DNA of 64,000 bases from Candidatus Sumerlaeota bacterium. GTDB lineage: Bacteria; Sumerlaeota; Sumerlaeia; MWCT01; JAUWMI01. Where the stretch lies: positions 124,001 through 188,000 of the forward strand of contig JAUWMI010000001.1 of assembly GCA_030613245.1 (NCBI GenBank). Reading direction: 5' to 3'. Position numbers and translations under genes: made by a program. Below the pieces are notes generated by a model. The model was not told the DNA's origin. It made no database searches and saw nothing but the letters and a program-made list of their open reading frames with translations. The stretch's first letter is position 1; the number at the start of each line of letters is the position of its first letter. Shown here one piece after another: positions 18,011 to 26,099 of the stretch.

Positions 18011-18519
18011 CGTTGCAATCCGGAAGCTAATGCGAGGCCTTGTGCCAGTTTGTGCCGGCTGTATTCTAAGACTTATCGTGTCTCGTTGCGATCTACCACA
18101 GGGAGTTGCTCAGAGGTGGAGTCAAAGGTTTTCTGGTTCATGCATGGCAAATCCGTCACGTGGAAATTGAATGTAGAGTTGCGAATCCTGGATGATTTGT
18201 CAACATGATTCAAGTTTGACGATTTCTGGGTGATGGAGAGGTGTGCGCTGCCGCAAGGCGCATCAAGATTTGGACATACACATACCAGACGGGAAATTCT
18301 TTCGAAAGGCAAAATCTTCTTGAAAGTTATTATCTTGCACTTATACTATAAATAATGTCTTGATGCAAGAGGATAGAAAAGGTGTTTTTAGCTTCTCCAA
18401 CTTCTGCTTTCTCAAATTCGGGACACAGTGGAGAGGGCCGAGTTGTTTAGTTCGCTATGAGCGTGACCAGCTGCGCAGGAGCTGGTAACACAATTTGGTA
18501 TTTGCAGGTCAGGATGCTT
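18011..18519. other. Divergent intergenic region before the two-component genes
   Basis: Apart from the promoter at 18320-18347 I see no gene, RNA or strong repeat. An in-frame ATG at 18457 would extend the kinase by 21 residues into this region, but it has no ribosome site. Confidence 0.4.
18320..18347 (+). promoter_or_regulatory. Sigma-70-type promoter for the two-component operon
   Basis: TTGAAA (18320-18325), 16-bp spacer, TATACT (18342-18347). It points toward the kinase and regulator genes, with a leader of about 165 nt. Confidence 0.5.
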
Positions 18520-19716
18520 ATGGACAAGAAGACATTTGCCGGACGATTCCTCTCGAAGCTTGAAAAGATTGATCCCAAGCAGATCGAGCTGTTCCTCACC
18601 AAGATGGTGCAGGAGCGCAACTTCCTCAATATCGTGTTCAACAGTATGCTGGAGGGAGTCATTGTAACTGATGCTGATCTTCGCACACTTCTTATTAACC
18701 GTGCGGCACGAGAGCATCTCGGGATCGCAAAACACAAGAAGATACTGGGGATGCCGCTACTGGAACAGGTGCGGGATCAACGGCTGGGTGAGCTAATCAC
18801 GGATTTTGATCCTGCTCAGGATCAGGCGAAGACCCGCGAGATTACGGTCACGTTCCCCGATCGACGTATTTATGGAGTCAGTGTTGTTCCGGTGAAGGAC
18901 GAGACCGGCGTAATTTCTACCGTAGTTTTTATTATTAACGATCTTACTGTGCGCAGGAAAAAGGAACGTGAGCGGGTGCAGGCCGAACGGCTGCGCTCTC
19001 TTGCAAAGTTGACTGCAGGCTTGGCACACGAAATCAAGAATCCATTGAATTCCCTTACCATTCATGCACAACTGTTAAGGAAGATGCTGTCGTTGGATCA
19101 TGAGGGTGATCGGCAGATTGACTTCTCGCGGATGAATCAGAGTGTCAATATTCTCCTCGAAGAGATTCAGCGTATGAGTAAGATTGTGGATCAGTTCATT
19201 TTAGCTACGCGTCCGAGTCGGCCCAACTTCGGAATGCACAATATCAATAGTTTGCTGCAGCAGATAGCCGAATTTCTTGGACCAGAACTTGAGCTCAAAG
19301 GTATTCGATTGCAGTTGGATTTGGATTCTGAGGTTCCCTTGACGCGGCTTGATGAACATCAAATGGGGCAGGCAATGCTCAATATTGTGCGTAATTCGAT
19401 CGAGGCAATTGAAACCGCCGATGGGCAGATTGACATCAAAACGAGGCTGCGCGACGATTCGATCCAGATTGACGTGGCGGACAATGGCTGCGGTATTCCA
19501 GAAGAAGACCAGGGAAAGATTTTTGAGCCTTACTTTACGAAGAAGTTCTCCGGCTCGGGACTTGGATTGATGATTGTATATCGGGTGATTCGGGAACACA
19601 ACGGCCGTATCGGTCTGAAGAGTGAGCCAGGCCAGGGCACGACCTTTACAATCACGTTGCCTCTTTCCCAGAAGCCAGTGCGGCTGCTCGCGGAAAAAAG
19701 TGGGAAGCGTCAATGA
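18520..19716 (+). CDS. PAS-domain histidine kinase (NtrB/AtoS-like)
   Basis: About 398 residues from ATG 18520, which follows AGGTCAGG at 7 nt; ATGs at 18514 and 18457 are alternatives. There is no membrane segment, so it is cytosolic. An N-terminal helix leads to a PAS domain (about 35-145) and a HisKA domain with an intact H-box, TAGLAHEIKNPLNSL (His about 170). The HATPase domain has IVRNSIEAIE, VADNGCGIP, FEPYFTKK and GSGLGL, all intact. Its stop overlaps the start of the sigma-54-type regulator gene by 4 bp (ATGA), so the two are a coupled pair. It stands in contrast to the His-less kinase at 5.4 kb. Confidence 0.92.
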   Translation: MDKKTFAGRFLSKLEKIDPKQIELFLTKMVQERNFLNIVFNSMLEGVIVTDADLRTLLINRAAREHLGIAKHKKILGMPLLEQVRDQRLGELITDFDPAQDQAKTREITVTFPDRRIYGVSVVPVKDETGVISTVVFIINDLTVRRKKERERVQAERLRSLAKLTAGLAHEIKNPLNSLTIHAQLLRKMLSLDHEGDRQIDFSRMNQSVNILLEEIQRMSKIVDQFILATRPSRPNFGMHNINSLLQQIAEFLGPELELKGIRLQLDLDSEVPLTRLDEHQMGQAMLNIVRNSIEAIETADGQIDIKTRLRDDSIQIDVADNGCGIPEEDQGKIFEPYFTKKFSGSGLGLMIVYRVIREHNGRIGLKSEPGQGTTFTITLPLSQKPVRLLAEKSGKRQ

Positions 19717-21062
19717 AACGCCGGATTGTGATCGCTGATGATGAGAGGAATACGCGCGAGGGCCTGAAATGGGCCATCGAAGGCAAGGGCGTTGAGGTAT
19801 CTCTGGCTGCCGACGGCCAGGAGGCGCTTGATATTCTCGCGACACGGGACGTGGATCTGGTGATTGCTGATTTAAAAATGCCAAAGGTTGATGGCATGGA
19901 GCTCCTGCAAAGAATAAAAGAGGATTATGCCAGCACGGAAGTGATTGTTCTCACGGGTCATGGCACGGTTGAGAGTGCCGTGGAAGCCATGAAAATTGGG
20001 GCTTATGATTATGTGATGAAGCCGGTGAATCTCGATGAATTAAACCTTCTGGTCGAGCGTGCTCTGATGCTCAGGTCAATGAAGGAGGAGAACCTGGAGC
20101 TGCACCGGCAGCTGGATGAGCGCTATGGGTTTGATAAAATCATCGGCCGGTCGCAAGCCATGATGAAGGTTTTTCGCAAGATCAAACAAGTCGCGCCGTC
20201 GAAGGCCACGGTGCTCATTCAGGGAGAAAGCGGAACAGGGAAAGAGCTGATTGCCAGTGCGATTCATTATAATTCTCCGCGCAAGAACAAACCGTTTATC
20301 AAAATCAACTGCGGTGCTCTATCACCTACTCTGCTGGAGAGTGAGCTTTTTGGACACGAAAAAGGTGCCTTCACGGATGCCTATAAGCAGAAGGAGGGTC
20401 GATTTGAGCTCGCCAATGAGGGCACGATCTTTCTCGATGAAGTGAGCGAGACGACGCGGGAGTTTCAGGTGAAACTCTTGCGTGTCCTGCAAGAACAGGA
20501 ATTCGAGCGAGTAGGCGGAACCCGGACAATCAAAGTGGACATTCGCATCATTACGGCAACGAACAGGAACCTCGAAGAGTGCGTAAAAGAAGGACGTTTT
20601 CGCGAGGATCTCTTCTATCGCTTGGACGTAATCCAGATTAACGTGGTTCCTTTACGTGAGCGAACGGAGGATATTCCGCTCCTGGTGAATGCAATTCTGA
20701 AGGAATTCTGCCAGGAGTATGGCAAAGAGATGCTAGAAGTGTCGCCCAAGGTGATGTCAATCTTTCAGCAATACCATTGGCCTGGGAATGTACGTCAGCT
20801 GCGAAACGTGATCGAGGGACTGGTTGTAATGGCGACCAGTAGGGAGATAATGCCGAAGAGCCTGCCGGAGGAGATTCGCAGGGAGGTAGATCGGGGTCGA
20901 TTCTTGAAGATCAAAACGGGCTCCACGTTAAAGGACGCCGAACGTGAGTTGATCAAAGCCACGCTGCTTGACGTGAACGGCAATAAAGCCAAGGCAGCGC
21001 GCATGCTGGGCCTGGGGCGCAAAACCCTGTATCGGAAGCTGAAAGAATACAGACTCGAGTGA
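19713..21062 (+). CDS. NtrC-family sigma-54 response regulator
   Basis: 449 residues. Receiver domain (1-120) with Asp53 in VIADLKMP; AAA+ sigma-54 activation domain (about 143-375) with Walker A GESGTGKE (171-178), Walker B GTIFLDE and the arginine-rich FREDLFYRLDV; Fis-type helix-turn-helix at the C-terminus (NKAKAARMLGLGRKTLYRKL). The loop that contacts sigma-54 reads GAFTDA (218-223) rather than the classical GAFTGA. It activates -24/-12 promoters by ATP hydrolysis from upstream sites. One strong such promoter is found in this window at 48973, before a secreted protein gene; the next gene downstream of this regulator is a related secreted protein. Direct control of either is inference. 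Confidence 0.93.
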   Translation: MKRRIVIADDERNTREGLKWAIEGKGVEVSLAADGQEALDILATRDVDLVIADLKMPKVDGMELLQRIKEDYASTEVIVLTGHGTVESAVEAMKIGAYDYVMKPVNLDELNLLVERALMLRSMKEENLELHRQLDERYGFDKIIGRSQAMMKVFRKIKQVAPSKATVLIQGESGTGKELIASAIHYNSPRKNKPFIKINCGALSPTLLESELFGHEKGAFTDAYKQKEGRFELANEGTIFLDEVSETTREFQVKLLRVLQEQEFERVGGTRTIKVDIRIITATNRNLEECVKEGRFREDLFYRLDVIQINVVPLRERTEDIPLLVNAILKEFCQEYGKEMLEVSPKVMSIFQQYHWPGNVRQLRNVIEGLVVMATSREIMPKSLPEEIRREVDRGRFLKIKTGSTLKDAERELIKATLLDVNGNKAKAARMLGLGRKTLYRKLKEYRLE

Positions 21063-21717
21063 TTGAATTCTTGCCTCGTATTATTGAGCGCGATACAGCT
21101 CAACGCCGACGTAGCTGTGGCGAGGAAAGGCACTTGGCTGGATGTGTAGTCCTTATCGCACTGCCCTGGTATTGCCTCACTTGCTCTTGTTTGTTACCAT
21201 CCGCCATGTGACAAATGTATAGAGATATAGGTAACCCTTACGGCACATCGCTCGTCTAAGATATCGGAAGGCCGGAAGCGTAAAGATCACAAGGAGATAA
21301 GGACGCGAGGAAACAGAACCATTGAGTTATTGCACCATACGTGTACCCTGGACCTGAATATTATCGTGCTTGAGGACATTCGTTTAATCTGGCGAGATGT
21401 GTTTACGTGCAGTCGGTGAAGGACAAATCAGGGTGTAAGGTGCTTTTTGCCCGATTGCTCAGCGAGTGAGTAATGGCGAGAATTGCAAATCTTCCGTTGG
21501 CTTTCAAGTGTGCTGTTATCTTCATTTCAGACGGTTTATCAAGCATGCCACAGGAAAAAGCCTTGACAATACAAGGTGGTTTCTATTAGATAATTTATTA
21601 AAAAGATGGTAGGGAATTTGCTGATTATAGGCTCTGCTGTGCATGTTTCTTTCGTGAATGATGCACCCTCTGCAGCACTTTTCGGCTAGAATAAATCTAT
21701 ATGAGGAAAAAGGCAAA
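21063..21717. other. Long intergenic region before the 1412-aa secreted protein
   Basis: No gene is convincing. The promoter at 21563-21592 lies in it. I looked for a -24/-12 element here, because the sigma-54 regulator is upstream, and found none with correct GG-N10-GC spacing. Confidence 0.4.
21563..21592 (+). promoter_or_regulatory. Possible sigma-70 promoter of the beta-helix protein
   Basis: Perfect TTGACA at 21563-21568, followed by an AT-rich -10 region with TTAGAT at 17 bp or TAGATA at 18 bp. The -10 match is only fair. Confidence 0.4.
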
Positions 21718-24700
21718 ATGAAACGCACCCGGCTATTGTTGGTACTGGTCGCGATGGGGATAATCTTGGGGTCGTTTGCCACAACGGGATGGGCGCAAAT
21801 GGAATTCTACGTATGTTCCCAACACGGTGATGACCAAGGAGGCGATGGTAGTGCAGCGGATCCGTGGGCATCGATTAGTTATGCGTTGGGGGAAATTGAG
21901 CTGAGTGAGGAAGAGCCCACCGCCGTCATTTACGTTTTTGAGGGAGACTACTGGGAAAGTGTAGAGATGGTGAATGCCATTGACCTCAAAGGAAGCTATG
22001 TGCACGAGGAGGACGATCATACTACGGGCACACGGAGCATTGACATTGACGAAGAAACCGGTGAGCCTGGTGCCCCCTCATCAATCATTTCCAGTACAAT
22101 AGACATTTTGCCTACCGTGGTTGGCGCAAATGCACTTCTGGAAGGATTCGTCATTAAGAACGGTTCCAACGGAATTTATTGTTCCAATGTCGCTACGCAG
22201 ATCCGTCAGAATCTGATTTTCTCGAATTATGTCACAGGTATCGTGTGCGTAGAGGCATTGCCGTCCATCGAAAACAATACCATTCGCAACAACAACCGTC
22301 ACGGCATTCACATCTTTGGGGATGAATATGCCCCTAGCAAGATCGTAGGCAATGAGATTCTGGAAAATGTAGCCAGCGGTATTTACGTGGATGTGGATCC
22401 CTTCGTAGCTTTAACTATCGGACCGACAGAGGAACCAGAGGAACCAGAGGAACCAGAGGAACCGAATTACATACACCACAATGAAGTAAGCGGGATTCTG
22501 GTTGCGCGCGGTTCGACAAACGTGGTGATTACCGACAACCGGATCAGGGCCAACAGGTTATGCGGTATCTGTGTGTGTGAAGAGTCGACGCCAAATATCC
22601 AGCTGAATCTCATCGAGGAAAATCTTATGACGGGGATCAGCATTGCGCGTGGGGGCAAGGGGATGAACATTTCCGGCAATGTGATCCGATTAAACGTGGG
22701 TCACGGGATTCTGGCTCAGTGTGCAGCAGAACCCAATATTCGCAATAACTTCATTTGGTGGAATCAGCGCGATGGTATTCGGTTTCAAGGACAAGTGGCA
22801 AGCGATGTAGAGGGAAATCAGATTCTCTGGAATTATGGAAATGGGATCACCTGTACGGATGAATCTTCTCCGAGCATTATAAACGGGAATGTTATTGCAG
22901 GAAATCTGGGTGACGGAATTTACTGTGACATGAAATCAAAGGCGATCATTCGAGATGCCATTATTTTTGCAAATTCGCGCAATGGTATTGTGTCAGCATA
23001 TCAGTCGGAACTCACGGTTGAGCGCTGCATCATCTCCTCGAATTTGCGGCATGGGGTGGAGACCAAGGGGAGTTCGCTGGCCAGCTTCATAAACAACACG
23101 ATTGCCGACAATAGTGGACACGGCATCAACTGCAATGATTTCGTCCATCCAACGATTCGCAGTTGTATTATCTCTGGCAATAATGGCTACGGAATTTTTG
23201 AATCTCAGAGCGCATGTGATCCCGCTGAGGTGAGCTATAGCAGTTTCTATCAGAACCAGAAGGGTGACTATAGGGACGAGAATATTTTTACCTATACAGG
23301 CGCAGCCGCCATCAATGGCTCGGTCAACAACCGGGGGAATGTGGTGACCGGCAATATTGATGGGAACCCGCTGTTTGTGGCCTGGGGCATATTTTCTCTC
23401 ACAAATCCGATTTACGTCGACGCGAGCACTACGTCGCAAATGCAGGATGGTTCGGAAGGCCAGCCTTATGATCTGATCATTGAGGCGTTGATCCAGTACG
23501 ACTACGGTCTGGCCCAGGGCTCGCCGTGCATTGGTACAGGCAAGGGAGGCGTTGATATTGGTGCATTTCCAAATGCTGGAGCCCACAGGCCAATAGGGAG
23601 CGATGCAGCAGGGATCAGCATAGCTGGGGGCAATTATTATGAGACCAATCTTGTTCTGAATCATAATGTGGCGGTCAACGGTAGTAATACAGCGAAGGTA
23701 ATTGGAAGCCCATTATCGCGTGAAGATTTGGATGAATTACCCGAGTTTTTAGAAGAGGGATCGAGATTTACGATTTTTTATGCGGAAACCGGATCAACAA
23801 TTGAAGCATTCTCGGAGATTGCAGATGGCAGGGTCGGTGTTTTCGTAGGTCGGGGTTTTGCGCCCATCATCCGCGATTGCACTTTTACGGATAACAATGA
23901 TGGAATCGTCTGCTTTCGCTCAGCGCCGTTGATTCAGGACAATATTTTCGTTGATACTTTAGAGAACGGGATAATTTGTAAGGCAGCGTCGCCCCGAATT
24001 GTGGGAAATTATTTCATGGATTCTCCGGTCGGTGTGCTGTGTGAGGATGGTGGAGCGCCGGAAATCAGCAGCAGTACTCTTACAGGACATTCCATTGCGG
24101 GAATTCTTTGCCGCGAGCGCTCATCACCAGTAGTGATGACAAGCCTTATTCAAATGAACAGCGGCGATGGGATGTACATTGAAGACTTTTCCGCACCGAT
24201 TGTCAAAAATACGGTGTTTGTAAACAATGACAGGAGTGGCATAAATATTGTTGGAAATTCTACACCAGTCATTATTGGGTGCGAATTCTCACACAATAGG
24301 ATTTATGGTATTCGGTGCTCGACTTATGCATCGCCCATCATCGCCGGAAGTACCGTTTCTCATAACACGTGGGATGGAATTTACATTTTTGACCATTCCA
24401 ACCCGCGAATCATAAACAACATGATCCATAGCAACAGATCGAATGGAATCTACGTTGAGGGATACTCGGCTCCGGAGATCATCAACAATACCCTTGTGTT
24501 CAATCTGACCAACGGTATTTTTCTGCGTGACCACTCAACACCGATTATTCGCAATACTCTGCTTTACTACCATGGAGGCTTTGGTATCCGCGAATACGGT
24601 GAAGATAACGATCCCGCGGATTTTAGCAATAACTGTCTCTCGGTCAGCTTTATGGGGCAGTACCTGGATGAGGGAGTGACCATTTACTGGACCGGAGATG

Positions 24701-25956
24701 ACATTAATAACAATGTGAACAACAATGGCGCGCCGGTAGCCGATAACATTAACGTTGACGACCCGCGATTTGTCAATGTGAGTGTTCCCGACTTCCATAT
24801 CCTGTCTGATTCGCAGTGTATTGATATGGGGACGGCCAATGGGGCACCGGCAACCGACTTCGATGGTGATGTGCGTCCGCAAGGTACCGCCTATGACATT
24901 GGTGCGGATGAATATACTGCCGGCGGCGGTAAAACTTTGACCCTGTCGCTTGATGAAAGCTCGTGGGAATTCGTTACCGTGCCAGGGACGTTCTCGCGGC
25001 CAACAGGTGTGGCTTCAGAGACTGGCATCACCATTATTTCTACGGATAATACAAATACCTTTGGCTACTGGTGCGGCGTGGGCCATCCGGTGCCGATTGT
25101 GCCTGATTGCCTCTACCGGTTTCGCTTCCAGGTCTCCTCAACGCTGACTGATCCGAGCCAGGTGCCGGCATTGCGGCTCCGCCTGAATACGGCCAGTGGC
25201 GAACAAAGCGACCTGCTTTATATCTCGAGCGGAGACACTGGCAGCTGTTCGCCTACGCCGACGGGAGTGGTTTATGATTTGTACGCTTATCCGCCTCAGA
25301 GGTCTTCCACCACGTCTATGGGGATGGATGTGTTTTACATTAGCTTTGATATAATGAGTTTCGATCCGTCTGACGCAGCTACTGCAGGAGTGAGTTTGCA
25401 GGGCGTAGAGGTCAGCCGTATTGCGCTGAGCAATCTGAGCGGGAGCCAGGAGCTCCGGGCTTATGATTTTGAAACCGGGACTGAGCAATGGAGCTACTCG
25501 GGAACGATTGCTCCATTCAGTGCTCCCTTGAGTGGCTGGGCTTCTGGGAGCTTACAGTTGCGCTCGACCTCTAATACCGATACGTTCGGGTTCTGGTCGA
25601 ATGACCCTGGTGAGGTTACTCTGGACACGATCGGGAAGCTTTATCGTGGCACATTCACGGTTAGTTCGGATCAAGTTGATCGTACAAAGGTGGCGTGCAT
25701 GCGACTGCGGATAGGCTCTGAAGACGGTCAGGCGACGGTGGTGAAGACGATTAACAGCCCGACGCCGGCCACACAGGCGCCAGGGCCAACCGCAAGCCAA
25801 TACGCGGTCTATTTCCTGCCAATGCAAGGGATTGTCGAGTCTGGACTGCTCAGTGCATTTGACATGCTGAACTTCGATCCAACAGACAATCCGCAAGTCA
25901 CACTGAGCCTGGATCAGGTGGTCATTGAGATGCTGGATATCCCCACAATGCCGTAA
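21718..25956 (+). CDS. Secreted parallel beta-helix protein with two copies of the C-terminal module
   Basis: 1412 residues from ATG 21718, chosen because it opens a clean signal peptide (MKRTRLLLVLVAMGIILGSF, cleavage after GWAQ); an upstream in-frame ATG at 21658 would bury it. The body (about 30-1070) is a right-handed beta-helix of NosD/DUF1565 type with dozens of N-I-G-I-like coils such as NRSNGIYVEGYSAPEIINN. A short acidic insert of four Glu-Glu-Pro units is coded by a 9-bp tandem repeat (22429-22464). The beta-helix region closes with DIGADEY. Residues 1074-1242 and 1243-1412 are two copies of the module shared with the peptidase at 26.1 kb and the protein at 49.0 kb, with the pattern NTFGYW or DTFGFW, LYR, PxxRLR, FDxxxFDP. 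Probably surface-exposed; ligand unknown. Confidence 0.9.
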   Translation: MKRTRLLLVLVAMGIILGSFATTGWAQMEFYVCSQHGDDQGGDGSAADPWASISYALGEIELSEEEPTAVIYVFEGDYWESVEMVNAIDLKGSYVHEEDDHTTGTRSIDIDEETGEPGAPSSIISSTIDILPTVVGANALLEGFVIKNGSNGIYCSNVATQIRQNLIFSNYVTGIVCVEALPSIENNTIRNNNRHGIHIFGDEYAPSKIVGNEILENVASGIYVDVDPFVALTIGPTEEPEEPEEPEEPNYIHHNEVSGILVARGSTNVVITDNRIRANRLCGICVCEESTPNIQLNLIEENLMTGISIARGGKGMNISGNVIRLNVGHGILAQCAAEPNIRNNFIWWNQRDGIRFQGQVASDVEGNQILWNYGNGITCTDESSPSIINGNVIAGNLGDGIYCDMKSKAIIRDAIIFANSRNGIVSAYQSELTVERCIISSNLRHGVETKGSSLASFINNTIADNSGHGINCNDFVHPTIRSCIISGNNGYGIFESQSACDPAEVSYSSFYQNQKGDYRDENIFTYTGAAAINGSVNNRGNVVTGNIDGNPLFVAWGIFSLTNPIYVDASTTSQMQDGSEGQPYDLIIEALIQYDYGLAQGSPCIGTGKGGVDIGAFPNAGAHRPIGSDAAGISIAGGNYYETNLVLNHNVAVNGSNTAKVIGSPLSREDLDELPEFLEEGSRFTIFYAETGSTIEAFSEIADGRVGVFVGRGFAPIIRDCTFTDNNDGIVCFRSAPLIQDNIFVDTLENGIICKAASPRIVGNYFMDSPVGVLCEDGGAPEISSSTLTGHSIAGILCRERSSPVVMTSLIQMNSGDGMYIEDFSAPIVKNTVFVNNDRSGINIVGNSTPVIIGCEFSHNRIYGIRCSTYASPIIAGSTVSHNTWDGIYIFDHSNPRIINNMIHSNRSNGIYVEGYSAPEIINNTLVFNLTNGIFLRDHSTPIIRNTLLYYHGGFGIREYGEDNDPADFSNNCLSVSFMGQYLDEGVTIYWTGDDINNNVNNNGAPVADNINVDDPRFVNVSVPDFHILSDSQCIDMGTANGAPATDFDGDVRPQGTAYDIGADEYTAGGGKTLTLSLDESSWEFVTVPGTFSRPTGVASETGITIISTDNTNTFGYWCGVGHPVPIVPDCLYRFRFQVSSTLTDPSQVPALRLRLNTASGEQSDLLYISSGDTGSCSPTPTGVVYDLYAYPPQRSSTTSMGMDVFYISFDIMSFDPSDAATAGVSLQGVEVSRIALSNLSGSQELRAYDFETGTEQWSYSGTIAPFSAPLSGWASGSLQLRSTSNTDTFGFWSNDPGEVTLDTIGKLYRGTFTVSSDQVDRTKVACMRLRIGSEDGQATVVKTINSPTPATQAPGPTASQYAVYFLPMQGIVESGLLSAFDMLNFDPTDNPQVTLSLDQVVIEMLDIPTMP
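22429..22464 (+). repeat. 9-bp tandem repeat coding Glu-Glu-Pro
   Basis: Four consecutive units of GAGGAACCA/G inside the beta-helix gene. A run like this can change length by slippage without breaking the frame, giving a variable acidic loop between two coils. Confidence 0.85.
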
Positions 25957-25986
25957 ATACGCCGCCCGTCAGTAGATTCGCTAGAA

Positions 25987-26019
25987 AAATAGGGGCAGGT
26001 TTCAAACCTGCCCCTATTT
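25987..26019. repeat. Perfect palindrome with AGGGGCAGG/CCTGCCCCT arms
   Basis: Two 16-bp arms, perfect, around a single C, 30 bp after the stop of the beta-helix protein. A CTTTT follows, so it can act as a terminator for the plus-strand gene. Its outer arms resemble the other palindromes in the window (TAGGGRC...GYCCCTA), which suggests a dispersed family with changing cores rather than a simple terminator. Confidence 0.75.
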
Positions 26020-26049
26020 CTTTTGGGCTATGTCAGGTAAGTCGATATT

Positions 26050-26095
26050 GTAAGGGCGTATTGCAATACGCCCGCCGCGGCGGATGAACCCCTAC
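26050..26095. repeat. Palindromic repeat element with GGGCGTATTG core
   Basis: GGGCGTATTGCAATACGCCC (26054-26073) is a perfect 20-bp palindrome, followed by GCCGCGGC and closing in CCCCTAC. The ends GTAAGGG and CCCCTAC form imperfect terminal arms. It sits just downstream of the stop of the minus-strand peptidase gene. Confidence 0.65.
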
Positions 26096-26099
26096 GGGC

